Assembly (NCBI RefSeq): GCF_002077945.1
Contig: NZ_LVYD01000002.1
Coordinates: 372,001-436,000, forward strand
Length of the DNA stretch: 64,000 nt
Direction of reading: 5' to 3'
Source: Niastella vici
GTDB taxonomy: Bacteria; Bacteroidota; Bacteroidia; Chitinophagales; Chitinophagaceae
Part shown: positions 1-9,789 of the stretch, piece after piece
Layout: the number at the start of each line of letters is the position of its first letter
Numbering within the stretch: position 1 is the stretch's first letter
Notes under the pieces: model-generated
What the model saw: the letters and a program-made list of their open reading frames with translations, nothing else
Databases searched by the model: none
What the model was told of the DNA's origin: nothing
Position numbers and translations under genes: made by a program

Positions 1-2173
1 CCCGTTTACCCGTTAATGCCGAGGCTATAGATGTCATGATGGTGATACCGGCGCTGGGGCCATCTTTCGGCACGGCCCCTTCGGGCACGTGTACGTGAAT
101 ATTCTTCTTCTCGAACAACTTTGCGTCAATAGCCATTTTTTTGGCATTTGTTTGCAGGTACGATAAAGCAGTTACCGCACTTTCCTTCATCACATTACCA
201 AGGTTACCGGTAAGCTTCAGCTCCCCTTTTCCATCGCTCAGGCTGGTTTCCATGAACAGGATATCACCACCTACATACGTCCACGCCAGTCCAATAGATA
301 CGCCGGGAATATTGGCCACTTTATAGATATCGCTGTTGTATCTGGGTTTGCCCAGGATCTTCTCTACCTCTTTTTCCGTGAGCGGACTTTTCACCGTTTC
401 GTTCATTGCAAATTCTTTCGCTTCATAGCGCATGATCGAAGCCAGGTAGCGGTCCAGCTCACGCACCCCGCTTTCGCGGGTATAGTCCTGGATAATCTTT
501 TGCAACACGGGATCGCCTATTTTAAAGTCGATCGTTTTAAGGCCATGCGCTTCTTTTTGTTTGGGCACCAGGTGCCTTTTGGCGATCTGCACTTTTTCTT
601 CCACGGCATACCCGCTCAGGTTAATGATCTCTAACCGGTCGCGCAGGGCGGGTTGAATATTGTTGATATCATTGGCCGTGGCAATGAACAGCACTTTGCT
701 GAGGTCATACTCCAGCTCAAGATAGTTATCGTAGAAAGAATGGTTCTGCTCGGGGTCAAGCACTTCTAACAGGGCCGAAGACGGATCGCCGCGGAAATCA
801 TTCCCTACCTTATCGATCTCATCGAGGATAAGCACGGGGTTGCTCGATTTCAGCTTGCGCAACATTTGAATGATGCGGCCCGGCATGGCGCCAATATAGG
901 TTTTGCGGTGACCGCGCACCTCGCTTTCATCGTGCAAACCGCCCAAACTAATGCGGCCATATTTACGCTGAATGGCAGTGGCAATGCTGCGGCCCAGCGA
1001 GGTTTTACCAATACCCGGAGGGCCCACAAAACAAAGGATGGGGCTTTTCATATCGCCCTTCAGTTTCAGCACGGCCAGGTATTCGAGCAGGCGCTCTTTT
1101 ACCTTATCCATTCCATAATGGTCATGATCGAGCACCTTCTTCGCTTTCTTCAGATCGTACTGGTCTTCGGTGCATTCCTGCCAGGGCAGGTCGAGCATCA
1201 GGTCGAGGTGATTGTATACCACCGAATAATCGGGGGTGCTGGGGTGCATGCGTTCCAGCTTTTCAATACCCTTTTTGAACATTTCTTTTGCCGCTTCCGG
1301 CCATTTCTTCGCCTCGGCCCTTTTCTGCATTTCCTTTATTTCCCGCTCGTTGGTATCGCCGCCCAGCTCTTCCTTGATGCTCTTCATTTGCTGTTGCAGG
1401 AAGTATTCGCGCTGTTGTTTATCGAGCTCCGTCTTGGTTTTGGTGGTCACCTTGTTTTTGAGTTCGGCAAACTGCAGCTCGCGCTGTAACAGCTTCATTA
1501 ACAGGTCGGCACGGGTTTCAATATTGTTCAGTTCCAGCAGCTTCTGCTTTTCGGTAAGCTCCGTGTTCAGGTTGCTGCTTATAAAATGAATAAGGAAAGA
1601 AGGGTTCTCGATATTGCGTAAAATGATCGAGGCTTCGGATGGAATATTGGGCGAAAGCTGAATGATTTGCCCGGCCAGTTCCTTGATATTGGCCACATAC
1701 GCGTTAAAATCCTCATTTTTAGGCGCTTCGTCTTCTTCCAGCAATTCTATCTGGGCTTTAAAATAAGGTTCTTCGGCGGTGATGCGGGCCACCTTGAACC
1801 GGCGTTTGCCCTGAATGATGACGGTGGTGCCCCCATCGGGCATTTTGATCATTTTTATGATCTTGGCCACGGTACCGATGTCTTCGAGGTCCTTTACGGC
1901 CGGATCTTCCACATTACTGTCTTTTTGCGCTATAACCCCAACCAGTTTGTCGACTTTATAGGCGTCATTTACAGCTTTTATACTTTTATCGCGGCCCACG
2001 GTGATCGGTAACACCACTCCGGGGAACAATACGGTATTACGTAAAGGTAACAGACCCAATTCTGACGGAATGACTATATCGGCACTGTTATCTCCTTCAT
2101 TTTCATTGAGGGGGATAATAGGAATAAAATCCATTTCATCTTCAGGCGTGAATAATATTTTCGCTTCTTTCAT
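1..2173 (-). CDS. lon: ATP-dependent protease Lon (3' end cut by window edge)
   Basis: Cytoplasmic AAA+ serine protease that degrades misfolded and regulatory proteins. The reading frame begins at the ATG at 2171-2173 and runs off the left edge. Visible in order: an N-terminal substrate-binding LON domain, a coiled-coil-rich linker, an AAA+ module with Walker A GPPGIGKT (about residues 380-388), and the start of the protease domain with the motif PKDGPSAG, whose serine is residue 707. The partner lysine of the Ser-Lys dyad lies about 40 residues further on in this family and falls outside the window. Nothing suggests damage. The gene seems to be transcribed alone. Confidence 0.97.
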   Translation of the reverse strand, partial: MKEAKILFTPEDEMDFIPIIPLNENEGDNSADIVIPSELGLLPLRNTVLFPGVVLPITVGRDKSIKAVNDAYKVDKLVGVIAQKDSNVEDPAVKDLEDIGTVAKIIKMIKMPDGGTTVIIQGKRRFKVARITAEEPYFKAQIELLEEDEAPKNEDFNAYVANIKELAGQIIQLSPNIPSEASIILRNIENPSFLIHFISSNLNTELTEKQKLLELNNIETRADLLMKLLQRELQFAELKNKVTTKTKTELDKQQREYFLQQQMKSIKEELGGDTNEREIKEMQKRAEAKKWPEAAKEMFKKGIEKLERMHPSTPDYSVVYNHLDLMLDLPWQECTEDQYDLKKAKKVLDHDHYGMDKVKERLLEYLAVLKLKGDMKSPILCFVGPPGIGKTSLGRSIATAIQRKYGRISLGGLHDESEVRGHRKTYIGAMPGRIIQMLRKLKSSNPVLILDEIDKVGNDFRGDPSSALLEVLDPEQNHSFYDNYLELEYDLSKVLFIATANDINNIQPALRDRLEIINLSGYAVEEKVQIAKRHLVPKQKEAHGLKTIDFKIGDPVLQKIIQDYTRESGVRELDRYLASIMRYEAKEFAMNETVKSPLTEKEVEKILGKPRYNSDIYKVANIPGVSIGLAWTYVGGDILFMETSLSDGKGELKLTGNLGNVMKESAVTALSYLQTNAKKMAIDAKLFEKKNIHVHVPEGAVPKDGPSAGITIMTSIASALTGKR

Positions 2174-2399
2174 ACAAAGATTATCTGTGACAAAATAACA
2201 TACTCTTGCTTAATATACCATGACTTGAAGGCAATTGCCATATATGTCAAGATTAATGCCAGTGCAATAAAGGCATAGAAATCAAGGGGATTGCCACCTT
2301 TTTTGGCAGCCGCACCCGACAATGTGGGTTAATACAAAGAATATCAGGGATATAATAAGGGAGGATTGTTTTGGATATGTTGATTACGTTTGTGGTTAG

Positions 2400-2540
2400 C
2401 TGTTACACCCCCGACCCCTAAAGGGGAGAAAAGAAATTTTATATTGTATAGTCAGCCCCCGCGCTCGCCTCGCAATTGGCAGAAATCCATTGCCGCAGTC
2501 CGTTTTATTGCCCCCCTTCAGGGGGCTGGGGGGTAAAAAG
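2400..2540. repeat. G/C-run paired intergenic repeat
   Basis: The 418-bp gap between lon and the DUF3276 gene has no credible ORF. Within it, a run of the form ACCCCCGACCCCTAAAGGGG near 2407 is matched in inverted sense by CCCCCTTCAGGGGGCTGGGG near 2512. The arrangement looks like a dispersed, hairpin-forming intergenic repeat. A related G/C-rich fragment (gttccccaaatccccag and a palindromic TCCCGACTAGTCGGGA) occurs at 45.6 kb. Function unknown. Confidence 0.45.
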
Positions 2541-2562
2541 AAAAAGCTCCTTTCGGGAGCTT
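2541..2562 (-). terminator. Rho-independent terminator of the DUF3276 gene
   Basis: A 7-9 bp stem (AAGCTCC / GGGAGCTT) with a TTTC loop is followed on the minus strand by a run of five T. It sits 30 bp past the stop codon at 2592. Confidence 0.8.
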
Positions 2563-2591
2563 GCTAGATCAAAATACTTTTATGGGGAAAA

Positions 2592-3020
2592 TTACCATTT
2601 GTCAACTTCTTCACCCGCATCGGCAGCTGAACCGGCGCCATTGCTGGAAGGGGCGGCGCTGCTCACCGGGGTTAAAGCCGGAGCTTCCGCTACTTCATCG
2701 ATATCTGCATCTGCAACTTCAACCTGATCGTGGTTGTAGGCGTCAAAATCAAAATTGGGCATCAGTTCTGTTTTCACGTAGTCCACTGCTTCGGTCAATG
2801 CCTTTAAGAATTTGTTGAAATCTTCTTTGTAAAGGAAGATCTTGTGCCTGTCGTACCCGTTTTCGTTGAATTTTTTGCGGCTTTCCGTAATGGTAATGTA
2901 GTAGTCATTTCCACGGGTAGCCCTCACATCAAAGAAGTAGGTTCTTCTTTTCCCAGCTCTTATGCGTTTGCTATAAACGCTTTCCATACGTTTGTCGTTG
3001 TTTTCGTACGCCACAGTCAT
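2592..3020 (-). CDS. DUF3276 / PUR-alpha-like nucleic-acid-binding protein
   Basis: 142-residue protein. Residues about 10-90 match the compact PUR-type fold conserved in Bacteroidota (DUF3276): VYSKRIRAGKRRTYFFDVR, then DYYITITESRK and a HKIFLYKEDFNKF helix. Proteins of this fold bind single-stranded nucleic acid; the cellular role of this family is not established. The C-terminal ~45 residues are low-complexity and acidic/Ala-rich and probably disordered. It is monocistronic: 136 bp separate it from the ABC transporter gene upstream, and a terminator follows. The start is the only ATG that keeps the full PUR domain. Confidence 0.9.
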   Translation of the reverse strand: MTVAYENNDKRMESVYSKRIRAGKRRTYFFDVRATRGNDYYITITESRKKFNENGYDRHKIFLYKEDFNKFLKALTEAVDYVKTELMPNFDFDAYNHDQVEVADADIDEVAEAPALTPVSSAAPSSNGAGSAADAGEEVDKW

Positions 3021-3156
3021 TTAAGTTTTGCAGTTAACAATTATCAAATTTTCACAAAAAAAAGCGTTACAAATATAATATTGTTTTAGAATCAACAAAA
3101 TTTCATTACCATTTTACGAAGTTATTTCCCATAGTTATCCCCATTTGTTAGTCGTT

Positions 3157-5007
3157 TTAGCCCTCTTCCCGCTCCTGTTGCAGCTGTTGTTCGTATAAAT
3201 ACGCATAATACCCGTTTAATGATAATAATTCATTATGTGTGCCGGTCTCTACTATTTTGCCCTCATCGAGCACCACAATGGTATCAAAATCGAAAAGCGT
3301 AAAAATGCGGTGGGTGATAATGATAGCAGTTTTATGTTGAAGATATACACTTAAGTTTCCGAGTATTTCTTTCTCTGTACGGGCGTCTACTGCGCTCAGG
3401 CAGTCATCGAACACCACCAGCTGCGGGTCTTTGGCCAGTGCACGGGCAATGGATATGCGTTGTTTTTGTCCACCGCTCAACGTTACCCCCCGCTCCCCTA
3501 CCATGGTATCGTACCGGTCGTGAAAATGTTCTATTTCTTTTTCAACACTCGCATAGCGGGCAGCCATTACGGCCGTTTCGCCATTGATGCTTGCGCCAGC
3601 GGCCGGACTGAACAGGATATTATTTTTAATGGTATCGCTGAACAGGAAAACATCCTGGGGTACATAGCTTATTTGCCGGCGAAGTTCCTGCAGGTCCATC
3701 TGCCGCAGGTCGGTGCCATCGATGCTGATACTGCCCACGGTGGGGTCGTACATGCGCAACAATAATTGCGCAATGGTGGTTTTTCCACTGCCGGTATGCC
3801 CTATGATCGCGATCTTTTGCCCTTTTTTAATATGCAGGTTGAACTGCGTGAGTGCCTGAATACCAGTGTTGGGATAAACAAAATCAACATTATTAAACGA
3901 AATATTGCCCTGTACGGTGGGTTTTATGGCATTGGGCGGATTTACAATTACCGGATCGGTTTGCAGGAACTCATTGATGCGCTTTTGCGAAGCCGCCGCC
4001 CGTTGTATCATACTGGCCGTCCACCCAATGGCCCCCACCGGGAAGGTGAGCATATTAATGTACATCACAAACTCGGCAATGGTGCCAATTTTAGTGCCGG
4101 TTGGGTCGTAAATGGCGTAAATGCCGCCGATCATGATCGTAAGGAGGGTGCTAAGGCCTATCAGCAATGTCATGGAGGGAAAATACAGCGCTTCCATTTT
4201 CGCCAGGCCAATCGCATTGTCGCGGTATTCGTCACTGTTCTTTTCGAAGAACTGGAACATGGCCTTTTCCTGTACGAACGATTTAATGACCCTGATACCC
4301 GAATACGATTCCTGCGCATTGGTGGTAAGGTCGCTCAGCAATGCCTGAATACGTTCACTTCTTTTATTGATGATGGTGTTTACTACATAAATGGTGACGG
4401 CCAAAATAGGCAATGGCGCCAGCACATACAGGGTCAGCAGCGGATCTTTCTTCACCATATAGTATACCGACATCAGGATCAGCGATATCAGGTTGATCAA
4501 ATACATAATGGCCGGCCCCGTGAACATTCTCACCCGGCTTACATCCTCGGCCATGCGGTTCATGAGGTCGCCGGTACTATGGGTTTTGTAGAAATTGGTA
4601 TCGAGGGTGAGATAGTGCTGAAATATCTGGTTCTTTTGATCGTATTCAATATGGCGGCTCATGACAATAATGGTTTGCCGCATCAGGAACATAAAAACAC
4701 CCCGAATAAGGGCCAGTACCAATATGGTGATGCCACAAAGAGCGATCACGGAAATGGACCGGTGTTGTTCGGCAAACCCGATGAACCAGTTTACCAGCCA
4801 GTCGTATTCAACGGTGGCTTTTTTAGGCACAATGCCAAAAGCCCGCTGCACTACGTCGAACACATAACCGGTAACCTGGGGGGCCAGTACCGCAAAATAG
4901 TTTGAAATAACAATAAAAACGATACCCAGAAATAACCGGTACCGGTATTTCCAGAAATAATGATCAAGTGCTTTAAGATGTTTCAACCGCAGGAATTTGA
5001 GCAGCAA
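3157..5007 (-). CDS. ABC exporter, fused permease and ATPase (MsbA/BmrC-like)
   Basis: 616 residues: a six-helix type IV exporter domain (about 20-330) followed by a nucleotide-binding domain. Visible are Walker A GHTGSGKT, Q-loop YVPQD, signature LSGGQKQR and Walker B LVVFDD followed by CLSAVDA, then the switch histidine in ITHR. Such proteins pump lipids or hydrophobic compounds outward as dimers. The residue after the Walker B aspartate is Asp rather than the usual catalytic Glu, as in the degenerate half of heterodimeric exporters (BmrC/TM287 type), yet no second exporter gene is adjacent. The substrate is unknown. A 67-codon ORF lies 44 bp upstream and may be co-transcribed. Confidence 0.93.
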   Translation of the reverse strand: MLLKFLRLKHLKALDHYFWKYRYRLFLGIVFIVISNYFAVLAPQVTGYVFDVVQRAFGIVPKKATVEYDWLVNWFIGFAEQHRSISVIALCGITILVLALIRGVFMFLMRQTIIVMSRHIEYDQKNQIFQHYLTLDTNFYKTHSTGDLMNRMAEDVSRVRMFTGPAIMYLINLISLILMSVYYMVKKDPLLTLYVLAPLPILAVTIYVVNTIINKRSERIQALLSDLTTNAQESYSGIRVIKSFVQEKAMFQFFEKNSDEYRDNAIGLAKMEALYFPSMTLLIGLSTLLTIMIGGIYAIYDPTGTKIGTIAEFVMYINMLTFPVGAIGWTASMIQRAAASQKRINEFLQTDPVIVNPPNAIKPTVQGNISFNNVDFVYPNTGIQALTQFNLHIKKGQKIAIIGHTGSGKTTIAQLLLRMYDPTVGSISIDGTDLRQMDLQELRRQISYVPQDVFLFSDTIKNNILFSPAAGASINGETAVMAARYASVEKEIEHFHDRYDTMVGERGVTLSGGQKQRISIARALAKDPQLVVFDDCLSAVDARTEKEILGNLSVYLQHKTAIIITHRIFTLFDFDTIVVLDEGKIVETGTHNELLSLNGYYAYLYEQQLQQEREEG

Positions 5008-5051
5008 AGGTAGTAATAATCAATCCTTTTTCTCCTCCGGGGCATTCAACT

Positions 5052-5255
5052 TTACCCACCCGCTACGGCGCCGCCTTCATTTTTAACAGAATCTTCATCA
5101 GGCAGTTCATTGAGCGGACCTTCATCATCGGCCAATTGATTACTCTTTTTCTCTGTTTCTTCACGCACAATAGAGAAATTGTTCCCCACACTGGTCTCAA
5201 ACTCGCTATGTACCTGCGTATTCTGGTCAAAAGGTTTGTTTTTCTTTTTTTCCAT
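5052..5255 (-). CDS. small hypothetical protein, 67 aa
   Basis: Charged, probably disordered 67-residue product beginning MEKKKNKPFDQ, rich in Glu, Asp and Asn. No family recognised. I use the ATG at 5253-5255; a longer frame extends across the divergent alpha-glucosidase start and is unlikely. It precedes the ABC exporter gene by 44 bp on the same strand, so the two may form an operon, and it diverges from the GH13 gene at 5332. Composition is plausible for a real small protein, but there is no homology-level support. Confidence 0.5.
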   Translation of the reverse strand: MEKKKNKPFDQNTQVHSEFETSVGNNFSIVREETEKKSNQLADDEGPLNELPDEDSVKNEGGAVAGG

Positions 5256-5331
5256 TCCCAATGGCGTGCAAAACCTGTACCCCACATGCTGGTATATGGA
5301 TTGCAAAAAATTACCGAATAAACAGTTACGC

Positions 5332-7038
5332 ATGCAGATAAAAGATAAAGAATGGTGGAAGGAAACCGTCATTTACCAGATCTACCCCCGCAGTTTCAAA
5401 GACAGTAATGGCGATGGTATTGGCGACCTGCCCGGGCTGATCTCCAAACTGGATTATATTCAAAACCTCGGCATCGGCCTGGTATGGCTAAACCCCATTT
5501 ATGCTTCGCCCAATGATGACAATGGGTACGATATCAGTAATTATGAAGCTATTTCACCCACCTTTGGCACCATTGCCGACTTCAACGCATTGCTCATTGG
5601 CTTGCATGCAAGAGGTATTAAGCTGCTGATGGACCTGGTAGTAAACCACACCAGTGACGAACATCCCTGGTTTGTGGAATCGAGGAAATCGAGGGATAAT
5701 TCATTCCGCGATTATTATCACTGGTGGCCGGCTGAAAAAGGCAAGCCGCCCATGCGCTATAGTTTTTTTGATAAGAAAGGCGATGCCTGGCAATATGATC
5801 CCGCAACGGAATCGTATTACCTGCATTACTTTTCAAACAAACAACCAGATCTCAATTGGGAGAACCCCAAAGTACGGCAGGAGATCTATCAAATGATGTG
5901 CTTCTGGCTCGATAAAGGCATTGATGGTTACCGGTTAGATGCTATTTCCTATATCTCAAAAGATACCAGCTGGCCTGTTATTTCTAAAAAAGAGCTTAAA
6001 GAGAAATACGATAATGACTGGTCATACTTTTATGCAAAAGGGCCTAAACTGCATGAATACCTGCATGAAATGAACCGTGAGGTACTAAGCAAATATCCCG
6101 ATGCGGTCACTATTGCCGAAACGCCGGGTATTGAAAAAGAAGAAGCCCTGCAATTTGTACATGAAGACCGGCAGGAACTGCATATGTTGTATCATTTCAA
6201 AGGTATGGGACTGGGGTATGCCAAAGAAGGTTTTAAACGGCCCGACCCCAATGGTTATTCGCTACCCGAGTTCAAGAAATTATATACAGAATGGAATGAT
6301 GTATTTGCCAAAGAAGGCTGGGGCACTATATATCTGGGCAATCATGATCAGCCGCGGATGTTATCACGTTGGGGTAACGATGCGCCTGAGTTCAGGGTGC
6401 CCTCGTCGAAGCTGCTGATGACCTTTTTGCTTACCATGCGCGCCTCCCCTATTTTTTATAATGGCGATGAGCTGGGTATGGCAAACATAAAGTTTGAATC
6501 AATACAGGAATATCGCGACATTGAAACCCTGTACATGTATCATTATTTGCAGGCGCAGAAAGAAGATGTGGAACGGTTTATCAAAGACCAGCAGTTTGGC
6601 GCGCGGGATAATAGCCGTACGCCTTTTCAATGGGATGCTACGGATTGTGCCGGCTTTACTACCTGCGAGCCCTGGATCAGGGTAAATGCCGACCATAAGT
6701 TTATAAACCAGGAAGCACAGGATGTGGATGGCAATTCACCACTGAATTATTTCAGGCACCTGGTGCAGTTGCGCAAAGACCATCTGGAACTGATATATGG
6801 CGAATACAAATTGTATGATCCGGCGCATATAAACATATACACCTATACGCGCACGCTTGAAAAAACTTCCACGCTCATCATCCTGAACTTTTCTGATGAC
6901 CTGGTGCCGTATACGATACCGAAGGAGTTACATAAGAAACAATTTCAACTCATCAGCAACAATGAAACTTCATTGCAACAGAATGGACATGAGCTGAATT
7001 TGCTGCCCTGGCAGGCGCTTATTTTTAAGTTGAAGTAG
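5332..7038 (+). CDS. GH13 alpha-glucosidase (oligo-1,6-glucosidase type)
   Basis: 568-residue TIM-barrel glycoside hydrolase of family 13, close to the oligo-1,6-glucosidase / alpha-glucosidase group. The N-terminus KEWWKETVIYQIYPRSF is typical. Catalytic residues are visible: nucleophile Asp203 (in GYRLDAI), acid/base Glu263 (in TIAETPG) and the transition-state Asp339 (in GNHDQ). There is no signal peptide, so it should act in the cytoplasm on imported malto- or isomalto-oligosaccharides. The start at 5332 is chosen because upstream residues of the longer frame overlap the divergent small gene and lack family similarity. Full length; exact linkage specificity cannot be read from sequence alone. 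Confidence 0.95.
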   Translation: MQIKDKEWWKETVIYQIYPRSFKDSNGDGIGDLPGLISKLDYIQNLGIGLVWLNPIYASPNDDNGYDISNYEAISPTFGTIADFNALLIGLHARGIKLLMDLVVNHTSDEHPWFVESRKSRDNSFRDYYHWWPAEKGKPPMRYSFFDKKGDAWQYDPATESYYLHYFSNKQPDLNWENPKVRQEIYQMMCFWLDKGIDGYRLDAISYISKDTSWPVISKKELKEKYDNDWSYFYAKGPKLHEYLHEMNREVLSKYPDAVTIAETPGIEKEEALQFVHEDRQELHMLYHFKGMGLGYAKEGFKRPDPNGYSLPEFKKLYTEWNDVFAKEGWGTIYLGNHDQPRMLSRWGNDAPEFRVPSSKLLMTFLLTMRASPIFYNGDELGMANIKFESIQEYRDIETLYMYHYLQAQKEDVERFIKDQQFGARDNSRTPFQWDATDCAGFTTCEPWIRVNADHKFINQEAQDVDGNSPLNYFRHLVQLRKDHLELIYGEYKLYDPAHINIYTYTRTLEKTSTLIILNFSDDLVPYTIPKELHKKQFQLISNNETSLQQNGHELNLLPWQALIFKLK

Positions 7039-7047
7039 AAGGCTTAA

Positions 7048-7608
7048 TTACAAACTACCCTGCTTACCCAACGCTGTTGGCAACCCATCGAGACTGATCC
7101 CATTCTTTTCTTCCTGGTAGGCTTTCAGTCCTTCAGGGCCTTTTTTCTCGGCCCATTTTTGTGCCTGGTCCCGTTCGCCGGTATATTCATACAGGGGCAC
7201 ACTAAAACCGCAGGAGGTTTGTACTTTATGAATATCGGCTACAAAGAGCTGCCTTATTGCAAGTGGTATAGTGAACAAGGCCGACAATTCAGCCCATTGC
7301 GCATCGCCAGGTAGCACTGTATATCCTTTCCCATATAAACGCAGAATATTCGGTGGCCCTTCAAAAGCGCAGAACATAAAAGTGATGCGGCCGTTCTCCA
7401 GCATATGCGCCGATGTTTCATTGCCACTGCCTATAATATCCATATAAACCACGCGGCTGGGCGACAAAACGCGGAAGCTGTCGAGCCCCTTGGGCGACAG
7501 GTTTACATGCCCCTCACCACTTAATGGCGCCGACGCTACAAAAAACATCTTTTGTTTATGTATAAATTCAGCATGATGGTCCTGGATGCTATCAAAAAAC
7601 TTACCCAT
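7048..7608 (-). CDS. pyridoxamine 5'-phosphate oxidase-fold protein
   Basis: 186-residue member of the flavin-binding split-barrel (PNPOx-like) family. The N-terminus MGKFFDSIQDHHAEFIHKQK, the strand FFVASAPLSGEGHVNLSPKG and later RVVYMDIIGSGNETSAHM are characteristic of this FMN-binding group of uncharacterised oxidoreductases. The ATG at 7606-7608 gives the family N-terminus; a start seven codons upstream adds only unconserved residues. It converges with the GH13 gene, with 9 bp between stops. The substrate is not predictable; a general FMN/F420-type redox role is inferred. Confidence 0.85.
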   Translation of the reverse strand: MGKFFDSIQDHHAEFIHKQKMFFVASAPLSGEGHVNLSPKGLDSFRVLSPSRVVYMDIIGSGNETSAHMLENGRITFMFCAFEGPPNILRLYGKGYTVLPGDAQWAELSALFTIPLAIRQLFVADIHKVQTSCGFSVPLYEYTGERDQAQKWAEKKGPEGLKAYQEEKNGISLDGLPTALGKQGSL

Positions 7609-7782
7609 AGGATTGATTATTGCCCACAAAGATAATGACGCGGCCTGCCATGCAACAAATTGGGCATAAAAGCTACTTTAATCCGGAGAAATCATTCAAA
7701 GCCTGTAACTTATTCAAACATACGGACGTCTCAATCCAGAAGAACAGTCAGGGTTCTGTTTCACCTATCAAATTCCACTAAT

Positions 7783-9789
7783 ATGAGTGCAAAGCCGTTG
7801 CTCAAAACCATTTCACTGCTGCTTGCCAGCATCCCCTTTTTCATAAACGGGTTTGCCCATAATGGCAGCGTAGCTTATGCTTACCCGCTTGGCCTCATCA
7901 AAATTGATGGTGATCTCAGCGACTGGCCGGCCAATGCCATAAAATATACAATCGCCAATGTTCCGTCTGACGTTAAGCCAACCGACGATTCAGACTTTTC
8001 CGGATTTTTCCAGTTGGGCTACCGGCTCGACAACCACTCCCTGTACATTGCTTTTACCATAACAGATAACGACTACATAGTTGACACCTCAAAAAATGTA
8101 CGCTGGAACTCACAGGATGGACTGGAGGTAAGTATTGATGCCCGCCATTTGCTCTCCGGCTCAGGAGTTGTTTCGTATTTGTATAGCGAAACATTCAAGC
8201 ACATCAATAACAATTTCTTTGATCCGTTTGCTAAAGACGCTAACTGGGATATTACAGAAATAGCTGTTAACCGGCGCGGCAATACCCGCATTTATGAATG
8301 GCGCATTCAGTTAGGCAATGAGCTGGCGGTGGGTAAAACGATCGGTTTCGATTTTCATGTTTTCGATAAAGATGGAGACGGCAGTATTAGCTGGTCATCG
8401 TGGGGCAAGGGCGCTTTAAAGTTCAGGAACCCCAACAGCCTGGGCGACGTTTTGCTGTTACCGGCAGCAACAAAGCTGGCTACCATTTCAGGAAAAGTAA
8501 GCTGGGATAAACCGGTAGCCACCAAATTACCCGCGCAGGTATGCCTTATTAACACAATGGCTTGCTGGCTGCAGGCAGCAGTTGACAGCCTGGGGAACTA
8601 TTCAGTTGATGTACCTGCAGGCAAATACGAGATCAATGAGTATGAGCCCTATTACCTGGCCGGCGATACAGTGTATAACACCCGGCAGAAAAAGCCCATC
8701 ACGGTAATAGCAAAGGCCGCACAAAAAATAACAGCCCATGAGCTTATTATTCCTTCTACGCCTGCACCAGACCTCATCCCCGACAAAGGTGTATTGCTTG
8801 ATTTTACCCCGGCAAAAGCCGCACTGGTTGACAACTTCATTGAAACTTATTGTAAGTACTATGGTATACCGGGTGTTTCGCTGGCCCTGATAAAGGATGG
8901 AAAGCTGGTCTATCACCAAACCTATGGTGTTCGCAATATCATGACCGGTGAAAAAGTAGATTCGAATACCTTATTTGAAGCCGCATCTGTAACAAAACCG
9001 GTATTTGCCCTTGCGGTTGAAAAGCTGGCCGAACGCGGCATCATCAACCTCGACAAACCGCTGTATGAATATCTTCCCTATAAGGATATTGAAAATGATG
9101 AGCGATATAAGCTTATAACGGCCAGGCACGTGTTAACCCACCGAACCGGTTTCCCTAACTGGCGTTGGATGAACCCCGATGGCAAGCTCGATATCAAGTT
9201 CACCCCGGGCACTGCTTTTGGCTATTCCGGCGAAGGGTTTGAATACCTGAAACTGGTAGTGGAAAAGATAACTGGCAAAAAAGTGGAGCAGGTATTGCAG
9301 GAAGAAGTGATAGAACCGGTAGGATTGTACCATACCTGGTTCTCAAAAAATGATTCGTTGCAACAGATGAAGGCATGTGGCCATTTCGATAAACAGCCAA
9401 ATAAAAAAGACCTGCCCGAAAAACCAGGTATGGCTTACTCCATGCACACAGAAGCAAAGATCTTTACCAGGTTTATGCTTTATTTGTTAGAACAAAAAGG
9501 GTTGAAGCCGGCAACCTACGACACCATATTATCAAAGCATTCCGAGTATGATTTTACCGGATGGCGCGAAAAGCCAAAGGTCCCCACTTACATGGGCATG
9601 AGCCTCGAGGTACGCGAAACACCCTTTGGAAAAACCTTTGGCCATGGCGGTAATAATGGTGATTTCAAATGCAAGTTTGAAGTGTATAAAGACCTGAAAA
9701 TGGGTTATGTGCTGTTCACCAATTCCAGCACATCTGATATGCTGTTGGAGAATATTCGCAAGTTTTTAGTGGAGGGGAAGGATAAGTAG
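7783..9789 (+). CDS. secreted CBM9-like domain fused to a serine beta-lactamase-fold hydrolase
   Basis: 668 residues. A signal peptide (about 1-27, ending near FINGFAH) is followed by a CBM9/DOMON-like beta-sandwich (about 35-230: IDGDLSDW, NSQDGLEVSIDA, YEWRIQLG), a short carboxypeptidase-regulatory-like segment (about 235-330) and a class C beta-lactamase / DD-peptidase fold domain. The catalytic SxxK is SVTK with Ser402 and Lys405; YSG supplies the second motif and GHGG the third. Such esterase/peptidase domains hydrolyse esters or D-amino-acid amides in the periplasm or outside the cell. The fusion to a sugar-binding-like module suggests a carbohydrate ester or cell-wall-linked substrate (inference). 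The start at 7783 gives a clean signal peptide. Confidence 0.88.
   Translation: MSAKPLLKTISLLLASIPFFINGFAHNGSVAYAYPLGLIKIDGDLSDWPANAIKYTIANVPSDVKPTDDSDFSGFFQLGYRLDNHSLYIAFTITDNDYIVDTSKNVRWNSQDGLEVSIDARHLLSGSGVVSYLYSETFKHINNNFFDPFAKDANWDITEIAVNRRGNTRIYEWRIQLGNELAVGKTIGFDFHVFDKDGDGSISWSSWGKGALKFRNPNSLGDVLLLPAATKLATISGKVSWDKPVATKLPAQVCLINTMACWLQAAVDSLGNYSVDVPAGKYEINEYEPYYLAGDTVYNTRQKKPITVIAKAAQKITAHELIIPSTPAPDLIPDKGVLLDFTPAKAALVDNFIETYCKYYGIPGVSLALIKDGKLVYHQTYGVRNIMTGEKVDSNTLFEAASVTKPVFALAVEKLAERGIINLDKPLYEYLPYKDIENDERYKLITARHVLTHRTGFPNWRWMNPDGKLDIKFTPGTAFGYSGEGFEYLKLVVEKITGKKVEQVLQEEVIEPVGLYHTWFSKNDSLQQMKACGHFDKQPNKKDLPEKPGMAYSMHTEAKIFTRFMLYLLEQKGLKPATYDTILSKHSEYDFTGWREKPKVPTYMGMSLEVRETPFGKTFGHGGNNGDFKCKFEVYKDLKMGYVLFTNSSTSDMLLENIRKFLVEGKDK

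Noticed and set aside
866..1489. 207-codon plus-strand frame opposite lon
   Set aside because: Antisense shadow of the Lon AAA+ region.
3766..4905. 379-codon plus-strand frame opposite the ABC exporter
   Set aside because: Shadow of a strongly supported gene; His/Arg/Asn-rich composition with no domain.
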